Assembly (NCBI GenBank): GCA_004524725.1
Contig: SDNW01000008.1
Location: 1-41,943 of the forward strand
Length of the DNA stretch: 41,943 nucleotides
Reading direction: 5' to 3'
Origin: Promethearchaeota archaeon
GTDB lineage: Archaea; Asgardarchaeota; Lokiarchaeia; Sigyniarchaeales; SOKP01
Positions 7,765-15,336 of this stretch are shown piece by piece; position 1 is the stretch's first letter, and each line of letters opens with the position of its first letter. The notes below the pieces were generated by a model. The model saw nothing but the letters and a program-made list of their open reading frames with translations, was not told where the DNA came from and searched no databases. A program made the translations under genes and the position numbers.

Positions 7765-9936
7765 ATGTCTACTTTAATTATCTCTGAAAAGAATAAAGCA
7801 GCCCAAGCAATCGCGGAAGCATTAGGACGCGTTAGTATCATTAAAAGAAACAAACTGAACATCTATTCTATTCCGTCGAAAAATATATTTGTTATTCCCT
7901 TAAGAGGACACCTGCTTGAGTATCGAAATACAGATAAATATAAAAGTTGGCAGAATCCATCTCCTCGTGAAATTATTACTGATTCTCAAGCTATAAAAAA
8001 AGTTCCTATTAATTATGCAACACCCTATATAAAAGTCCTTAAAGACTACGCGAAGATTGCACAAAAATGCATTATAGGTACTGATGCAGATATAGAGGGA
8101 GTAAATATCGGCTTATTTGACGCCTTACCATATATTAAGCAAGTCAATCCTCATATTCATGTGTCTCAGTTATGGTTAAGTTCTCTTCAAAAAGGTGAAA
8201 TTATTTCCAAATTTCAAAATTTGATAACCCCAAAATACAATTGGGGGGCATCTGGGGAAGCTAGAGCAGTAATTGATGCTGTTATTGGATTCTCGGCTAC
8301 TCGGGAAATTACGAATACGCTTAAGCCATTATTAACTGCTTATAATGTAAAATTCATTTCAATAGGGCGAGTTCAAACCAGTTTATTATATCTTATTTAT
8401 AGACGAGAAAAAGAAATTAAGGATTTTATTCCAGAACCCTATTTTGTTATCGAAGCAATATTGAATCATAAGAGTGGCTCTTTTAAAACCCAACATGATT
8501 TAAATCCCTTCATTAAAGACAATGAATCCAAAGCAAAAAATATCTTCGATAAAATTAAAAATGAAAAGATCGCCCACATTATTGACAATTCCAAAAAAGT
8601 AATTAAAAGAGCCCCTCCGGCTCCATTAAATACCACAAAAGCTTTAGTTCTCCTAACTAGAGAATTAAAGATCTCTGCGAATGTAGCATTGAAAACCATG
8701 AATGATTTGTATCTTAATAAAATTATAACCTATCCAAGAACAGAAAGTGATATTTATAAGTCTAATTTTGATCACTCAAACGCATTAAAACAATTTGCAA
8801 CCCATTCATTATTTGGAAATTATACTAAAGAATTACTTAAAAAGAATAGAGTAATACCGATAACCAATGGTAAGAAGGATACGGGCGATCATCCTCCTAT
8901 TACTCCTCTTGAATCACTAGAAGCAAATAGTAAGAAATTTGAAAACAATTTACAACAGAAAGTTTATAATCTATTAGCACGACATTATCTTGCCCTTTTT
9001 GGAGAACCAGCTCTTGAAGCACGACAGAAATTAAAACTACAAATAAAGAATGAACCATTTACTGCGGATGTTGTTTCACTTATTCAAGAAGGTTATTTAG
9101 CCATCGCGCCGTTTTTGAAGCCTCATTATAGTACAGAGATCCAGATCACAGGAAACACCTTACCCATTAAAGAGATCAATCTTGAAAAGAAAATGACCAA
9201 ACCTCCTCCAAGGTATCAAGATCCCTCTTTATTAAAACTTATGGAGAGAAATCATTTAGGCACAAAATCTACTCGACCCCAAATAATTAAACTTTTGCAA
9301 ACCAGGACACTAATTTATCGCAAAAAATATCAATATCTTATTTCTGACTTGGGCATTTTTTTAATTGAGAATTTGATTGCGGTTTGGTTACCCTTTTTAA
9401 AACCTGATTTCACAAAAATGGTTGAAGAAAAGCTAAATTACATAGTAGAGGGTAGTAAATCAATGGATGAGATTATTAATGAGGTAAAAGCGATATTTCT
9501 AAAACTCTTTGATAAATTTTTGGCAGAGAAAAAGAATCTAAGTCTCCAAGTAGGACATCATATCAAGGGGAAGCCCTCGACTGCTTTGAGTGCCAAAATA
9601 AATCCCGTTTTGACTAATTCCGCTTGCCCTTTCTGTCATAATAGTCCAATGAAGTTTATAAATTTAAAAGCAAAACGATTTTTAGTTTGCGCAGATCTAA
9701 ATTGTAAAAAATATCTGTCATTACCGAAAAAAGGGCGTTTAAAATTACTTCAATCTACATGCAAAAAATGTGGCTTTAATATCTTCAAGGTATCTTTATG
9801 GAAAAGAAACCATACATATACCTATTATCTCTGCCCTAAATGCTGGAATGATGGACTAAGCGAAAAAGATGGAAGAGGCTTTTGTTCTAATTGTCAAGAG
9901 TATAAAATCGTAAATGGAAACTGTATAAAGAAATAA
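7765..9936 (+). CDS. Type IA DNA topoisomerase (archaeal topoisomerase III-like)
   Basis: The enzyme relaxes or decatenates DNA by single-strand passage. The Toprim domain starts with LIISEKNKAAQAIAEAL (catalytic E8) and has the acidic triad D107-A-D109-I-E111. The catalytic tyrosine is Y323 in ITYPRTES. Conserved companion motifs are SIGRVQT and DHPPITP. At 723 residues it fits topoisomerase III with an extended tail. The last 105 residues hold about three CxxC zinc units (CPFC with CADLNC, CKKC with CPKC, CSNC with C at the end). The Toprim variant DADIEGV rather than DADREGE agrees with what I recall of archaeal enzymes. A TATA-like AATTTAAACC at 7732-7741 would give a nearly leaderless transcript starting at the ATG. 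Confidence 0.93.
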   Translation: MSTLIISEKNKAAQAIAEALGRVSIIKRNKLNIYSIPSKNIFVIPLRGHLLEYRNTDKYKSWQNPSPREIITDSQAIKKVPINYATPYIKVLKDYAKIAQKCIIGTDADIEGVNIGLFDALPYIKQVNPHIHVSQLWLSSLQKGEIISKFQNLITPKYNWGASGEARAVIDAVIGFSATREITNTLKPLLTAYNVKFISIGRVQTSLLYLIYRREKEIKDFIPEPYFVIEAILNHKSGSFKTQHDLNPFIKDNESKAKNIFDKIKNEKIAHIIDNSKKVIKRAPPAPLNTTKALVLLTRELKISANVALKTMNDLYLNKIITYPRTESDIYKSNFDHSNALKQFATHSLFGNYTKELLKKNRVIPITNGKKDTGDHPPITPLESLEANSKKFENNLQQKVYNLLARHYLALFGEPALEARQKLKLQIKNEPFTADVVSLIQEGYLAIAPFLKPHYSTEIQITGNTLPIKEINLEKKMTKPPPRYQDPSLLKLMERNHLGTKSTRPQIIKLLQTRTLIYRKKYQYLISDLGIFLIENLIAVWLPFLKPDFTKMVEEKLNYIVEGSKSMDEIINEVKAIFLKLFDKFLAEKKNLSLQVGHHIKGKPSTALSAKINPVLTNSACPFCHNSPMKFINLKAKRFLVCADLNCKKYLSLPKKGRLKLLQSTCKKCGFNIFKVSLWKRNHTYTYYLCPKCWNDGLSEKDGRGFCSNCQEYKIVNGNCIKK

Positions 9937-9977
9937 TACGACTAAATTCAAAATTTAAAAAGAAAAAGTAAAAAATA

Positions 9978-10343
9978 TTATTCCATATTGAATCTGTACT
10001 TATTATATGCTGCTCGTGTTAGCCCAACATAATTGTCTGATATTTTATAATGAAGTTTGCCATTCATTACTTTCTTTTCAACATAATCATTTTTTAGTGA
10101 ATGGTTAAGAGAATTAACCATTGTTCCAAGAGTTACTGCGCCCATATATTTCTGCTTTTTTTTGGCGATTCGTATTAGTTCTAATTCAGAGTGCCAATTT
10201 CCGTCTAATAGTCCCATCAAAATTCCATTCTTCACTGGCGTCTTGATATCTTTAATTTTATTAAAGAGATGAGAGTAATCGGGGTGATAATACTTTTTAA
10301 GCAATTTAGCTGGGACAAAATCACTATTTTCAGGAGTTTCCAT
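9978..10343 (-). CDS. Small winged-helix DNA-binding-like protein
   Basis: This 121-residue protein starts from an ATG at 10343. Residues about 45-110 fit a winged helix: a GILMGLLDGNWHSELELIRIA helix pair, a putative recognition helix around TLGTMVNSL, and a wing KKVMNGKLHYKISD. The short N-terminal arm contains KYYHPDYSHLF. It is the last gene of a four-gene minus-strand run (proline-rich protein, PIG-L deacetylase, actin-family protein, this), 125 bases after the actin gene, so co-transcription is possible but not shown. It converges with the topoisomerase. A transcription-factor role is inference. Confidence 0.7.
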   Translation of the reverse strand: METPENSDFVPAKLLKKYYHPDYSHLFNKIKDIKTPVKNGILMGLLDGNWHSELELIRIAKKKQKYMGAVTLGTMVNSLNHSLKNDYVEKKVMNGKLHYKISDNYVGLTRAAYNKYRFNME

Positions 10344-10468
10344 TTAATATCTCACATAATTATTTATTATTCTATGATATAATATCGGAATAATATATTT
10401 AATCAAATGTAATATGCTTGTAATACCAAAATATCTTAATTTCAAATTGAAATTAATCTAATAGTATG

Positions 10469-11584
10469 TCACAATAAACCATCGGGTATACCTTCTTGAA
10501 AATATTGCGCCCGAGAAATCCAATTTTTAGAAAATTCAGGAATCATCGCTAGGATTGAGCCTCCTACCCAAACTGAAAAAATTCTTTCCCTTGGAGCGAT
10601 AATTCTAATAGACTGATTCTTTTTTTTCCTCTTTACTAATTCAACTTCTAATTCTTGGTAGATTCGTGATTTGATGTTTGGAAACATTGAAGAACCACCT
10701 GAAAGAAAAATATTATTCAATAGATTAGGACGTATATCTAGATCACACATTTCTATAACATCTAATATCGCCTCTGGTAAGGGAATCTCTTCTAATTCTG
10801 GCGTTGGATTAAACAGGAGTTCAGGTACTTGAAACCTCTCCTTACTAAGCTTAATGGTAGATCCATCGGGAAGTGAATATGGTTTTTCATATTGTTCTAT
10901 TCGTTTGAGATCTTCTTTATAATCAAGGGATACAAAACAAGCTTTTTCTTTTAGTGCTCTTACCAGTTCTCTTCTTATCGAAGAATCTGCTGAATATCCA
11001 GTCTCTCCTAAAATTTTTTCCATATATCGTGTTAAGGTACGACCCCCTATTTCTAAATATTTAATCGCATGATCCAATTTATATCCCTCATAAATAGGGA
11101 CAATTCTGGTGATACTATCTCCAATCTCTATTACTAAACCCGTCTGAAATCCTCCCGAATAAAGAGTACACATTGAATCTAAAACAGGATAAAATGCCAT
11201 ACACTGATAATGCTCTAAAAACAATTTAAATAACTTTTCTAAATCTTTTCGGGGAAACAGCGGGTGGGTTGCAAATAAAACATTTACTAAACTTGGATCT
11301 ACACGTAGATTATAAAAAATATAATCAACAATTTTTTCAAAATAACCCCAATCTTGGATGATACCTTTTTCAATAGGATAAAATATTTTATATAGTCCTA
11401 AACTTTGGATCTCATCTCCAATAAAATATTCATCCTTTCTTATCCCACCATAATCAAAATCAATTTGCTGATACTTTGTTTGTCCCACTATAGTAAAAAA
11501 TACTAAACTAGGATTATCCTCTCCTGCAAATCCACATTTACTTGCGAATTGTCCTATATCCAGTACCACAGTTAAATTTGCCAT
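10469..11584 (-). CDS. Actin-family protein (Asgard actin / actin-related protein)
   Basis: This 371-residue protein is close to eukaryotic actin in length (375) and aligns along the whole chain. Phosphate loop 1 is VVLDIGQFASKCGFAGEDNP. YPIEKGIIQDWGYFEKI matches subdomain 1. Phosphate loop 2 is EIGDSIT, then VPIYEGY. FLSGGSSMFPNI is the adenosine motif, and IIAPRERIFSVWVGGSILA with WISRAQYFQEG forms the C terminus. It is therefore of eukaryote-like actin type, not MreB or ParM. Key sites differ from actin: D136 replaces Q137, E153 replaces D154 and R160 replaces H161, while D9 and D156 remain. These residues position the hydrolytic water and metal in actin, so ATPase and assembly behaviour may differ. 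It lies downstream of the PIG-L gene by 42 bases and in the same strand as a proline-rich protein. Confidence 0.95.
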   Translation of the reverse strand: MANLTVVLDIGQFASKCGFAGEDNPSLVFFTIVGQTKYQQIDFDYGGIRKDEYFIGDEIQSLGLYKIFYPIEKGIIQDWGYFEKIVDYIFYNLRVDPSLVNVLFATHPLFPRKDLEKLFKLFLEHYQCMAFYPVLDSMCTLYSGGFQTGLVIEIGDSITRIVPIYEGYKLDHAIKYLEIGGRTLTRYMEKILGETGYSADSSIRRELVRALKEKACFVSLDYKEDLKRIEQYEKPYSLPDGSTIKLSKERFQVPELLFNPTPELEEIPLPEAILDVIEMCDLDIRPNLLNNIFLSGGSSMFPNIKSRIYQELEVELVKRKKKNQSIRIIAPRERIFSVWVGGSILAMIPEFSKNWISRAQYFQEGIPDGLL

Positions 11585-11620
11585 AAATTAGGAATATTCT
11601 TTATTCTATGACTATAACAA

Positions 11621-11633
11621 TATTTTTTATACT
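11621..11633 (-). promoter_or_regulatory. Candidate TATA box for the actin-family gene
   Basis: On the minus strand this reads AGTATAAAAAATA and is centred about 43 bases upstream of the actin ATG (11584), overlapping the stop codon of the PIG-L gene. It would give a leader of roughly 15 bases, so the actin gene could be transcribed separately from the genes upstream. Evidence is the sequence only. Confidence 0.4.
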
Positions 11634-12373
11634 AATAAAATTTTTAGAGGGGTATAGGTAGTTTCTGGAATAAATGATTCACCATAAGCAGAGGCTATTT
11701 CATTTCCCCGTAAGATTGCTGTGTCTTCTGCCCAATCCAAGACCCTTTCTAATACCTCTTTTTGAGATACGTAAATTTCTGAAAAGATTTCTTTCTTTTT
11801 AGTCCAAGATTTCTCAATATCAACAATAATAAACACTGAACCCTCAATGTATTGAAATTTACATGATGGTGATTCATAATAGTACACCCCATATGGTTTC
11901 CAACTTCGCTCATGACCACCATAAGCTTTACCACTTGAACAATGATAGATTGCTTCGCGTGTTATCAACGATAAATGGCGATGCACGCGATGAAAATCTG
12001 AAAAATGAGGCATAAGAATAACATTAGGTTGCATATCTCGAATTAGATTTGTAATTTGAGCTACTTTCTTTCGTGTTATTTGCAAATCAGCATAATTTAA
12101 TTCCAAAATTTTACAATCTAATACCTTTTGAATTGCGTTTAATTCATTTTGTCGTTGAGTTTTGATTTGATCTCTTTGATGTTTTTTCGCATAGCCTCCC
12201 AAACCAGATGTTGCCACTATAATAATAATCTCTGAGCCCAATTCTCGGTATTTAATCAATGTACCTCCACAAGAGATGATCTCATCATCAGGATGTCCAG
12301 CAAACACCATAATTCGTTTTGGTACTACAACTGGAATGACCTTATCACAAATAAGATATTGATTTTGTTCCAT
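11627..12373 (-). CDS. PIG-L/LmbE-family N-acetylglucosamine deacetylase-like protein
   Basis: This 248-residue zinc-dependent deacetylase-family protein starts from an ATG at 12373. The family signature appears as VFAGHPDDEIISCGGTL (zinc ligand His plus catalytic Asp-Asp-Glu) near residues 24-40. The third metal ligand region is MPHFSDFHRVHRHLSL near 122-137. Members remove N-acetyl groups from GlcNAc-linked substrates such as GlcNAc-PI, mycothiol precursors or sugar-nucleotide intermediates; the substrate here cannot be told. It lies 90 bases after the proline-rich gene and 42 before the actin gene on the same strand. No functional link between a deacetylase and actin is obvious, so this may be simple co-location. 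Confidence 0.93.
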   Translation of the reverse strand: MEQNQYLICDKVIPVVVPKRIMVFAGHPDDEIISCGGTLIKYRELGSEIIIIVATSGLGGYAKKHQRDQIKTQRQNELNAIQKVLDCKILELNYADLQITRKKVAQITNLIRDMQPNVILMPHFSDFHRVHRHLSLITREAIYHCSSGKAYGGHERSWKPYGVYYYESPSCKFQYIEGSVFIIVDIEKSWTKKKEIFSEIYVSQKEVLERVLDWAEDTAILRGNEIASAYGESFIPETTYTPLKILLV

Positions 12374-12463
12374 TATTAATTAAAATATGTACCACAATAG
12401 GTTAAAAAACTTTGGACATAGATTCAGAAAAAATTAAATTTAAGAAAGAAAGTTCTTGAGGTA

Positions 12464-13195
12464 TTATTCTCCTCTCATGATCTTTTTCAAACGGTTAAGT
12501 TCTTCCAACATTTCATCACGTAATGAACTTAATCCTCCTCCTGGCTTAGGTGCTGCCATGGAAGTAGGAGCTTGAGTGCCAGGGGCTGCAGGAGCACCGC
12601 CGGGTGGTCTCGGTGTACCCCCTGCTGGAGGAGCAGCTGGAGGACCAGGACGTTTGGCAAAAGTTGGTGCTTTTACAACTCCAGAACCAGGTGCTTGTGG
12701 AGGTGCCCCACCAGGGCTACTAGTGCCAGGTGCAGGAGGGAGCTTTGGTGCAGGCGGAAGACCTCCCCTTTTGGGAGGACCACCAGTAGGTGCTTGTGGA
12801 GGACCACCACTAACAGGAGCCTTAGGAGGTCCAGCCGTGGGTGGTTTAGGTAAGCTTGATGCAGAGGAAGCAGTTGGAGAAGCGGATGCTGTGGTCGTTG
12901 CAGCAGAAGTTCCTGTTCCTGCACTACCACTTAATAAGTTAAAAAGCGTGCTTGCCGCTGCTGTTTTTGCTGTAGTAGGTGCTGCGGGTCTAGCGATCTT
13001 TTTCGAGGACGTGCTAACTGTTGTGACTTCGGGTTCTACAGCGACTTCTTTCAAATCCTTTAATGCTTTATTCAAAGATTTTATAAAATCGTTTATTCCT
13101 TTAACAGTATCCTCAAGGTCATCGGATAATGAAGTTAATCCTTTTTTCATAAAATTGATGACGCGTTCTAGTTTTTTTTGTTCTTTAGATACCAA
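12464..13195 (-). CDS. Proline/alanine/glycine-rich protein with helical N-terminus and C-terminal helix
   Basis: The 243-residue protein starts at a TTG (13195); TAA lies two codons upstream, and the next ATG would remove 15 residues of a helix. It has three parts. Residues 1-55 are a charged amphipathic helical region. Residues 56-220 are a low-complexity Ser/Thr/Ala then Pro/Gly-rich linker with many PPxAP and GGPP units (for example PPKAPVSGGPPQAP at about 123-136). Residues 222-243 form a predicted C-terminal helix including MLEELNRLKK. No signal peptide or membrane segment is seen. The DNA is strikingly richer in G+C than its surroundings because of Pro, Gly and Ala codons. The build recalls FH1/VASP/WASP-type polyproline proteins that recruit profilin; this is inference from composition and from the actin gene nearby. 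Confidence 0.8.
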   Translation of the reverse strand: MVSKEQKKLERVINFMKKGLTSLSDDLEDTVKGINDFIKSLNKALKDLKEVAVEPEVTTVSTSSKKIARPAAPTTAKTAAASTLFNLLSGSAGTGTSAATTTASASPTASSASSLPKPPTAGPPKAPVSGGPPQAPTGGPPKRGGLPPAPKLPPAPGTSSPGGAPPQAPGSGVVKAPTFAKRPGPPAAPPAGGTPRPPGGAPAAPGTQAPTSMAAPKPGGGLSSLRDEMLEELNRLKKIMRGE

Positions 13196-13271
13196 TATTT
13201 ACTCAATTCCTCTCGTTTTTACAAAAGTAGAATAATTAATATATATTTATAGTGATAATTCTATTATATTA

Positions 13272-13308
13272 ATTTTTATTTTTATTTTTATATTTTTATT
13301 AAATTTTT
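13272..13308. repeat. A/T low-complexity tract in divergent intergenic region
   Basis: Between the proline-rich gene (minus) and the small gene at 13483 (plus) lie 287 bases that are almost entirely A and T. Within them, an ATTTTT unit is repeated imperfectly about five times. The region must hold both promoters; several TATA-like stretches make it impossible to pick one. No open reading frame or RNA structure is evident. Confidence 0.5.
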
Positions 13309-13482
13309 CTGGAGATCCTTCCCAAAAATTTACTTTTCAAAAATCTGCGAAATTTAATTAGTATCATAAGCTTAAATTAGTTCAAAGAATAAATATTATT
13401 AAAAATAAATACTATTAATTATATTATTATAATTATTTACTAATAAATTCAAAAAAACAAACTAACATAGGTGTTATGGTAT

Positions 13483-13749
13483 ATGCCAAAAAGAGAGCTC
13501 TTTATAAAAAGAGTGTACGAAATCGTAAACGAGCTCAAAATACCTTTAATCGATGAGCGGGTATACGATAAAGTTGGTTTTAGTACGAGTTCTGCTATCG
13601 CTAAGGTTACTTTTAAATTCGAAGAAGATGAAAGTGTAATTCGGGGATTCCTTGGCCTCGCGGAATATTTTCATACTGTCGTGATTAAGAAAGGCGATCA
13701 GTTCTTTATTCCACATGCTTCTATTCTGTTTCAGCTGGTAAGTTCATAA
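13483..13749 (+). CDS. Small conserved-looking protein of unknown function
   Basis: The preferred start is the ATG at 13483 (88 residues), because AGGTG at 13469-13473 sits nine bases upstream as a ribosome-binding site; an in-frame GTG at 13471 overlaps that site. The sequence MPKRELFIKRVYEIVNELK begins with a basic helix, followed by mixed alpha/beta character (IAKVTFKF, TVVIKKGDQFFIP) and ends LFQLVSS. There are no cysteines and no membrane segments. I do not recognise the family. Codon use is less AT-biased than in many neighbours, suggesting a real, well-expressed gene. It precedes the GTPase by 177 bases on the same strand and diverges from the actin/proline-rich run. Confidence 0.75.
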   Translation: MPKRELFIKRVYEIVNELKIPLIDERVYDKVGFSTSSAIAKVTFKFEEDESVIRGFLGLAEYFHTVVIKKGDQFFIPHASILFQLVSS

Positions 13750-13750
13750 A

Positions 13751-13780
13751 TTATTATTTTTTTTACTTTTCTTTTAAATT
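13751..13780 (+). terminator. T-rich terminator
   Basis: The run TTATTATTTTTTTTACTTTTCTTTT starts two bases after the stop codon of the small gene at 13483-13749. Oligo-T tracts of this kind terminate archaeal RNA polymerase without a hairpin. This suggests that the downstream GTPase has its own promoter; a candidate ATTATATATG lies near 13889-13898. Confidence 0.45.
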
Positions 13781-13926
13781 TCAAGAGTTTTTCCTAATGA
13801 AGAAGAAAATCTCAACTTTTCAACCTAAATAGCTACTAATAGGATTTCAACATTAAAGAATGAAAGGAAAAAAAAAATAAATGTTGAATTATATATGAAT
13901 CACAAAAATGGAGATACAATAGGACA

Positions 13927-15147
13927 ATGCCAAATAAAAAAATTGAGCTCATCACTAAATTTTTAGATACTTCCAAAATTATAAACGTAAAGAAGTTGAA
14001 GTTAGAAGATATTGCTAATTTACCGACTTCTAGTTTCAAATTTTTAACTGATGCCGATGCTGCGCTTTTCCAAGAAGTGTTAAATATTTCCACCATTCGC
14101 CAATTTGCAAATTTAGATCCAGAGGAACCTTTCTCGATTTTGTATGAGGATCAAGCATCTCAACGAAGAATCGAACATATACTCCAAACTGACCTTGAAA
14201 TTGAGGAAAAGTTACAAAAAGCGGTGACCATATCTTGTATAATTAAACGGATTCAAGAAGAATCAGAATCATATGTTTCCAAGGAGCAAAAGATTGTGGT
14301 CACGGGTTTAGCAAATGCGGGAAAAACTACCATTTTACGTAAGTTTGGTGGACAGATTGGCATTAAAGACTTGGCTAAATTAGCTCCTACAAAAGGAGTC
14401 CAGCGTAAAGAAATAGTCACCTCTGATATGGCGCTAATTTTATGGGATTTTGGAGGACAAGAAGAATACAGAAATGTGTACTTGAGTAATCCTGAAAAAT
14501 ACTTCCTTAAAGTAGATCTGATAATTTATGTCATTGACTTACAAGATCCAGATAATTATGAAAAAAGTATCACTTATTTTAAACAGATTCTTGAGGTTTT
14601 TGAAAAATTAGAAGAAAACCCTTATATTTTAATTTTTATCCACAAATTTGATCCTGATGTGAAGGATGACCCTGAAATTCTGCTTAATGTTGAATTAGTA
14701 AAAGATATGATAAAAAATATGTTTCAAGAGACAAATGAGCTCGAATACGAAATATATATGAGTTCCATATATTCGGCCATTGCAAGCGAGCCTAAATTTT
14801 CGAGATATTTAAAAAATACGATGGCACAAACTGGAATTCTTACTGAAGGAAAATTGGAAGGGATGGCGACCGTCTTAGAGAGTACTTTAAACGGGATAAT
14901 TAGGTTATCAGAAAGCGTTATGGCGCAATATAACGAGTTAGACAGCAGATTACGATCACTTGAACGAAGAGTACCTGTAGATAAAGCAGAATTGAAACCT
15001 CCCCCAAAAACAGAACCTATAACAGCGCAGACACCCAGCCAACGATTTGAAGAGACCATTAGGGAAAGTCGGCATGTAAAATCCGCAATATTGGAAGAAT
15101 TGAATATGCTTTTTGATAAAACTAAAAGACGTCAAGGAAATTCATAA
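13927..15147 (+). CDS. Arf/Rag-like small GTPase with N-terminal helical domain and C-terminal coiled-coil tail
   Basis: This 406-residue Ras-superfamily protein carries its GTPase in the middle. G1 is GLANAGKT (127-134); a switch I threonine lies near T155; G3 is WDFGGQE (173-179), as in Arf; G4 is HKFD (239-242), the variant typical of Rag/Gtr GTPases instead of NKxD; a G5-like SSIYSAI lies at 279-285. Residues 1-110 contain two helix-hairpin-helix-like units (KLKLEDIANLP and NISTIRQFANLDPEEP). After the GTPase comes a coiled coil (about 315-350), a Pro/Lys-rich spacer, and a C-terminal helix with ILEELNML (388-395). There is no lipidation motif at either end. The catalytic Gln of Ras corresponds to Q178. 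The tail peptide resembles that of the divergently encoded proline-rich protein. Confidence 0.92.
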   Translation: MPNKKIELITKFLDTSKIINVKKLKLEDIANLPTSSFKFLTDADAALFQEVLNISTIRQFANLDPEEPFSILYEDQASQRRIEHILQTDLEIEEKLQKAVTISCIIKRIQEESESYVSKEQKIVVTGLANAGKTTILRKFGGQIGIKDLAKLAPTKGVQRKEIVTSDMALILWDFGGQEEYRNVYLSNPEKYFLKVDLIIYVIDLQDPDNYEKSITYFKQILEVFEKLEENPYILIFIHKFDPDVKDDPEILLNVELVKDMIKNMFQETNELEYEIYMSSIYSAIASEPKFSRYLKNTMAQTGILTEGKLEGMATVLESTLNGIIRLSESVMAQYNELDSRLRSLERRVPVDKAELKPPPKTEPITAQTPSQRFEETIRESRHVKSAILEELNMLFDKTKRRQGNS

Positions 15148-15336
15148 TTTTTGCTTAAAATAACATGAAAAATTTTATCAGAAATGTGTTCTCTAAACCT
15201 TCTTTGTAAAATAGGAATATAATTCCCTATAAGAAATTTGGAATACAATATTTTCGTCATTTTTAAATATGTGAAGTCGATTATAATTGTAAGAGGTAAT
15301 TTTTAAAAAAATATTGAGAAAAAAGGTATTGAGAAT

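Noticed and set aside
7765..9936. Toprim motif DADIEGV instead of DADREGE in the topoisomerase, a possible active-site defect
   Set aside because: The D-x-D-x-E acidic triad is intact, and the neighbouring residues match what I recall of archaeal topoisomerase III enzymes, so this is ordinary family variation.
10469..11584. MreB, ParM or crenactin assignment for the actin-family protein
   Set aside because: Length, the continuous match to eukaryotic actin across all subdomains and the SVWVGGSILA/WIS C terminus fit eukaryote-like Asgard actin better than bacterial actin homologues.
12464..13195. WH2 actin-binding motif in the C-terminal helix (LKKI after an L-rich helix)
   Set aside because: The spacing between the Leu-rich helix and LKKI is about three residues shorter than in WH2, and the helix matches the GTPase tail better; the resemblance is not sufficient.
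12572..13235. Long plus-strand open frames opposite the proline-rich gene, encoding Gly/Ala/Pro-rich peptides
   Set aside because: They are antisense shadows: GGN and CCN codons are complementary, so a Pro/Gly-rich gene leaves open, Gly/Pro-rich frames on the other strand. The minus-strand reading has structured helical ends and a sensible start.
13196..13482. A/T-only intergenic stretch as a possible replication origin
   Set aside because: There is no Orc1/Cdc6 gene nearby and no GC-rich origin-recognition repeats; low complexity of this kind is common between genes in this AT-rich genome.
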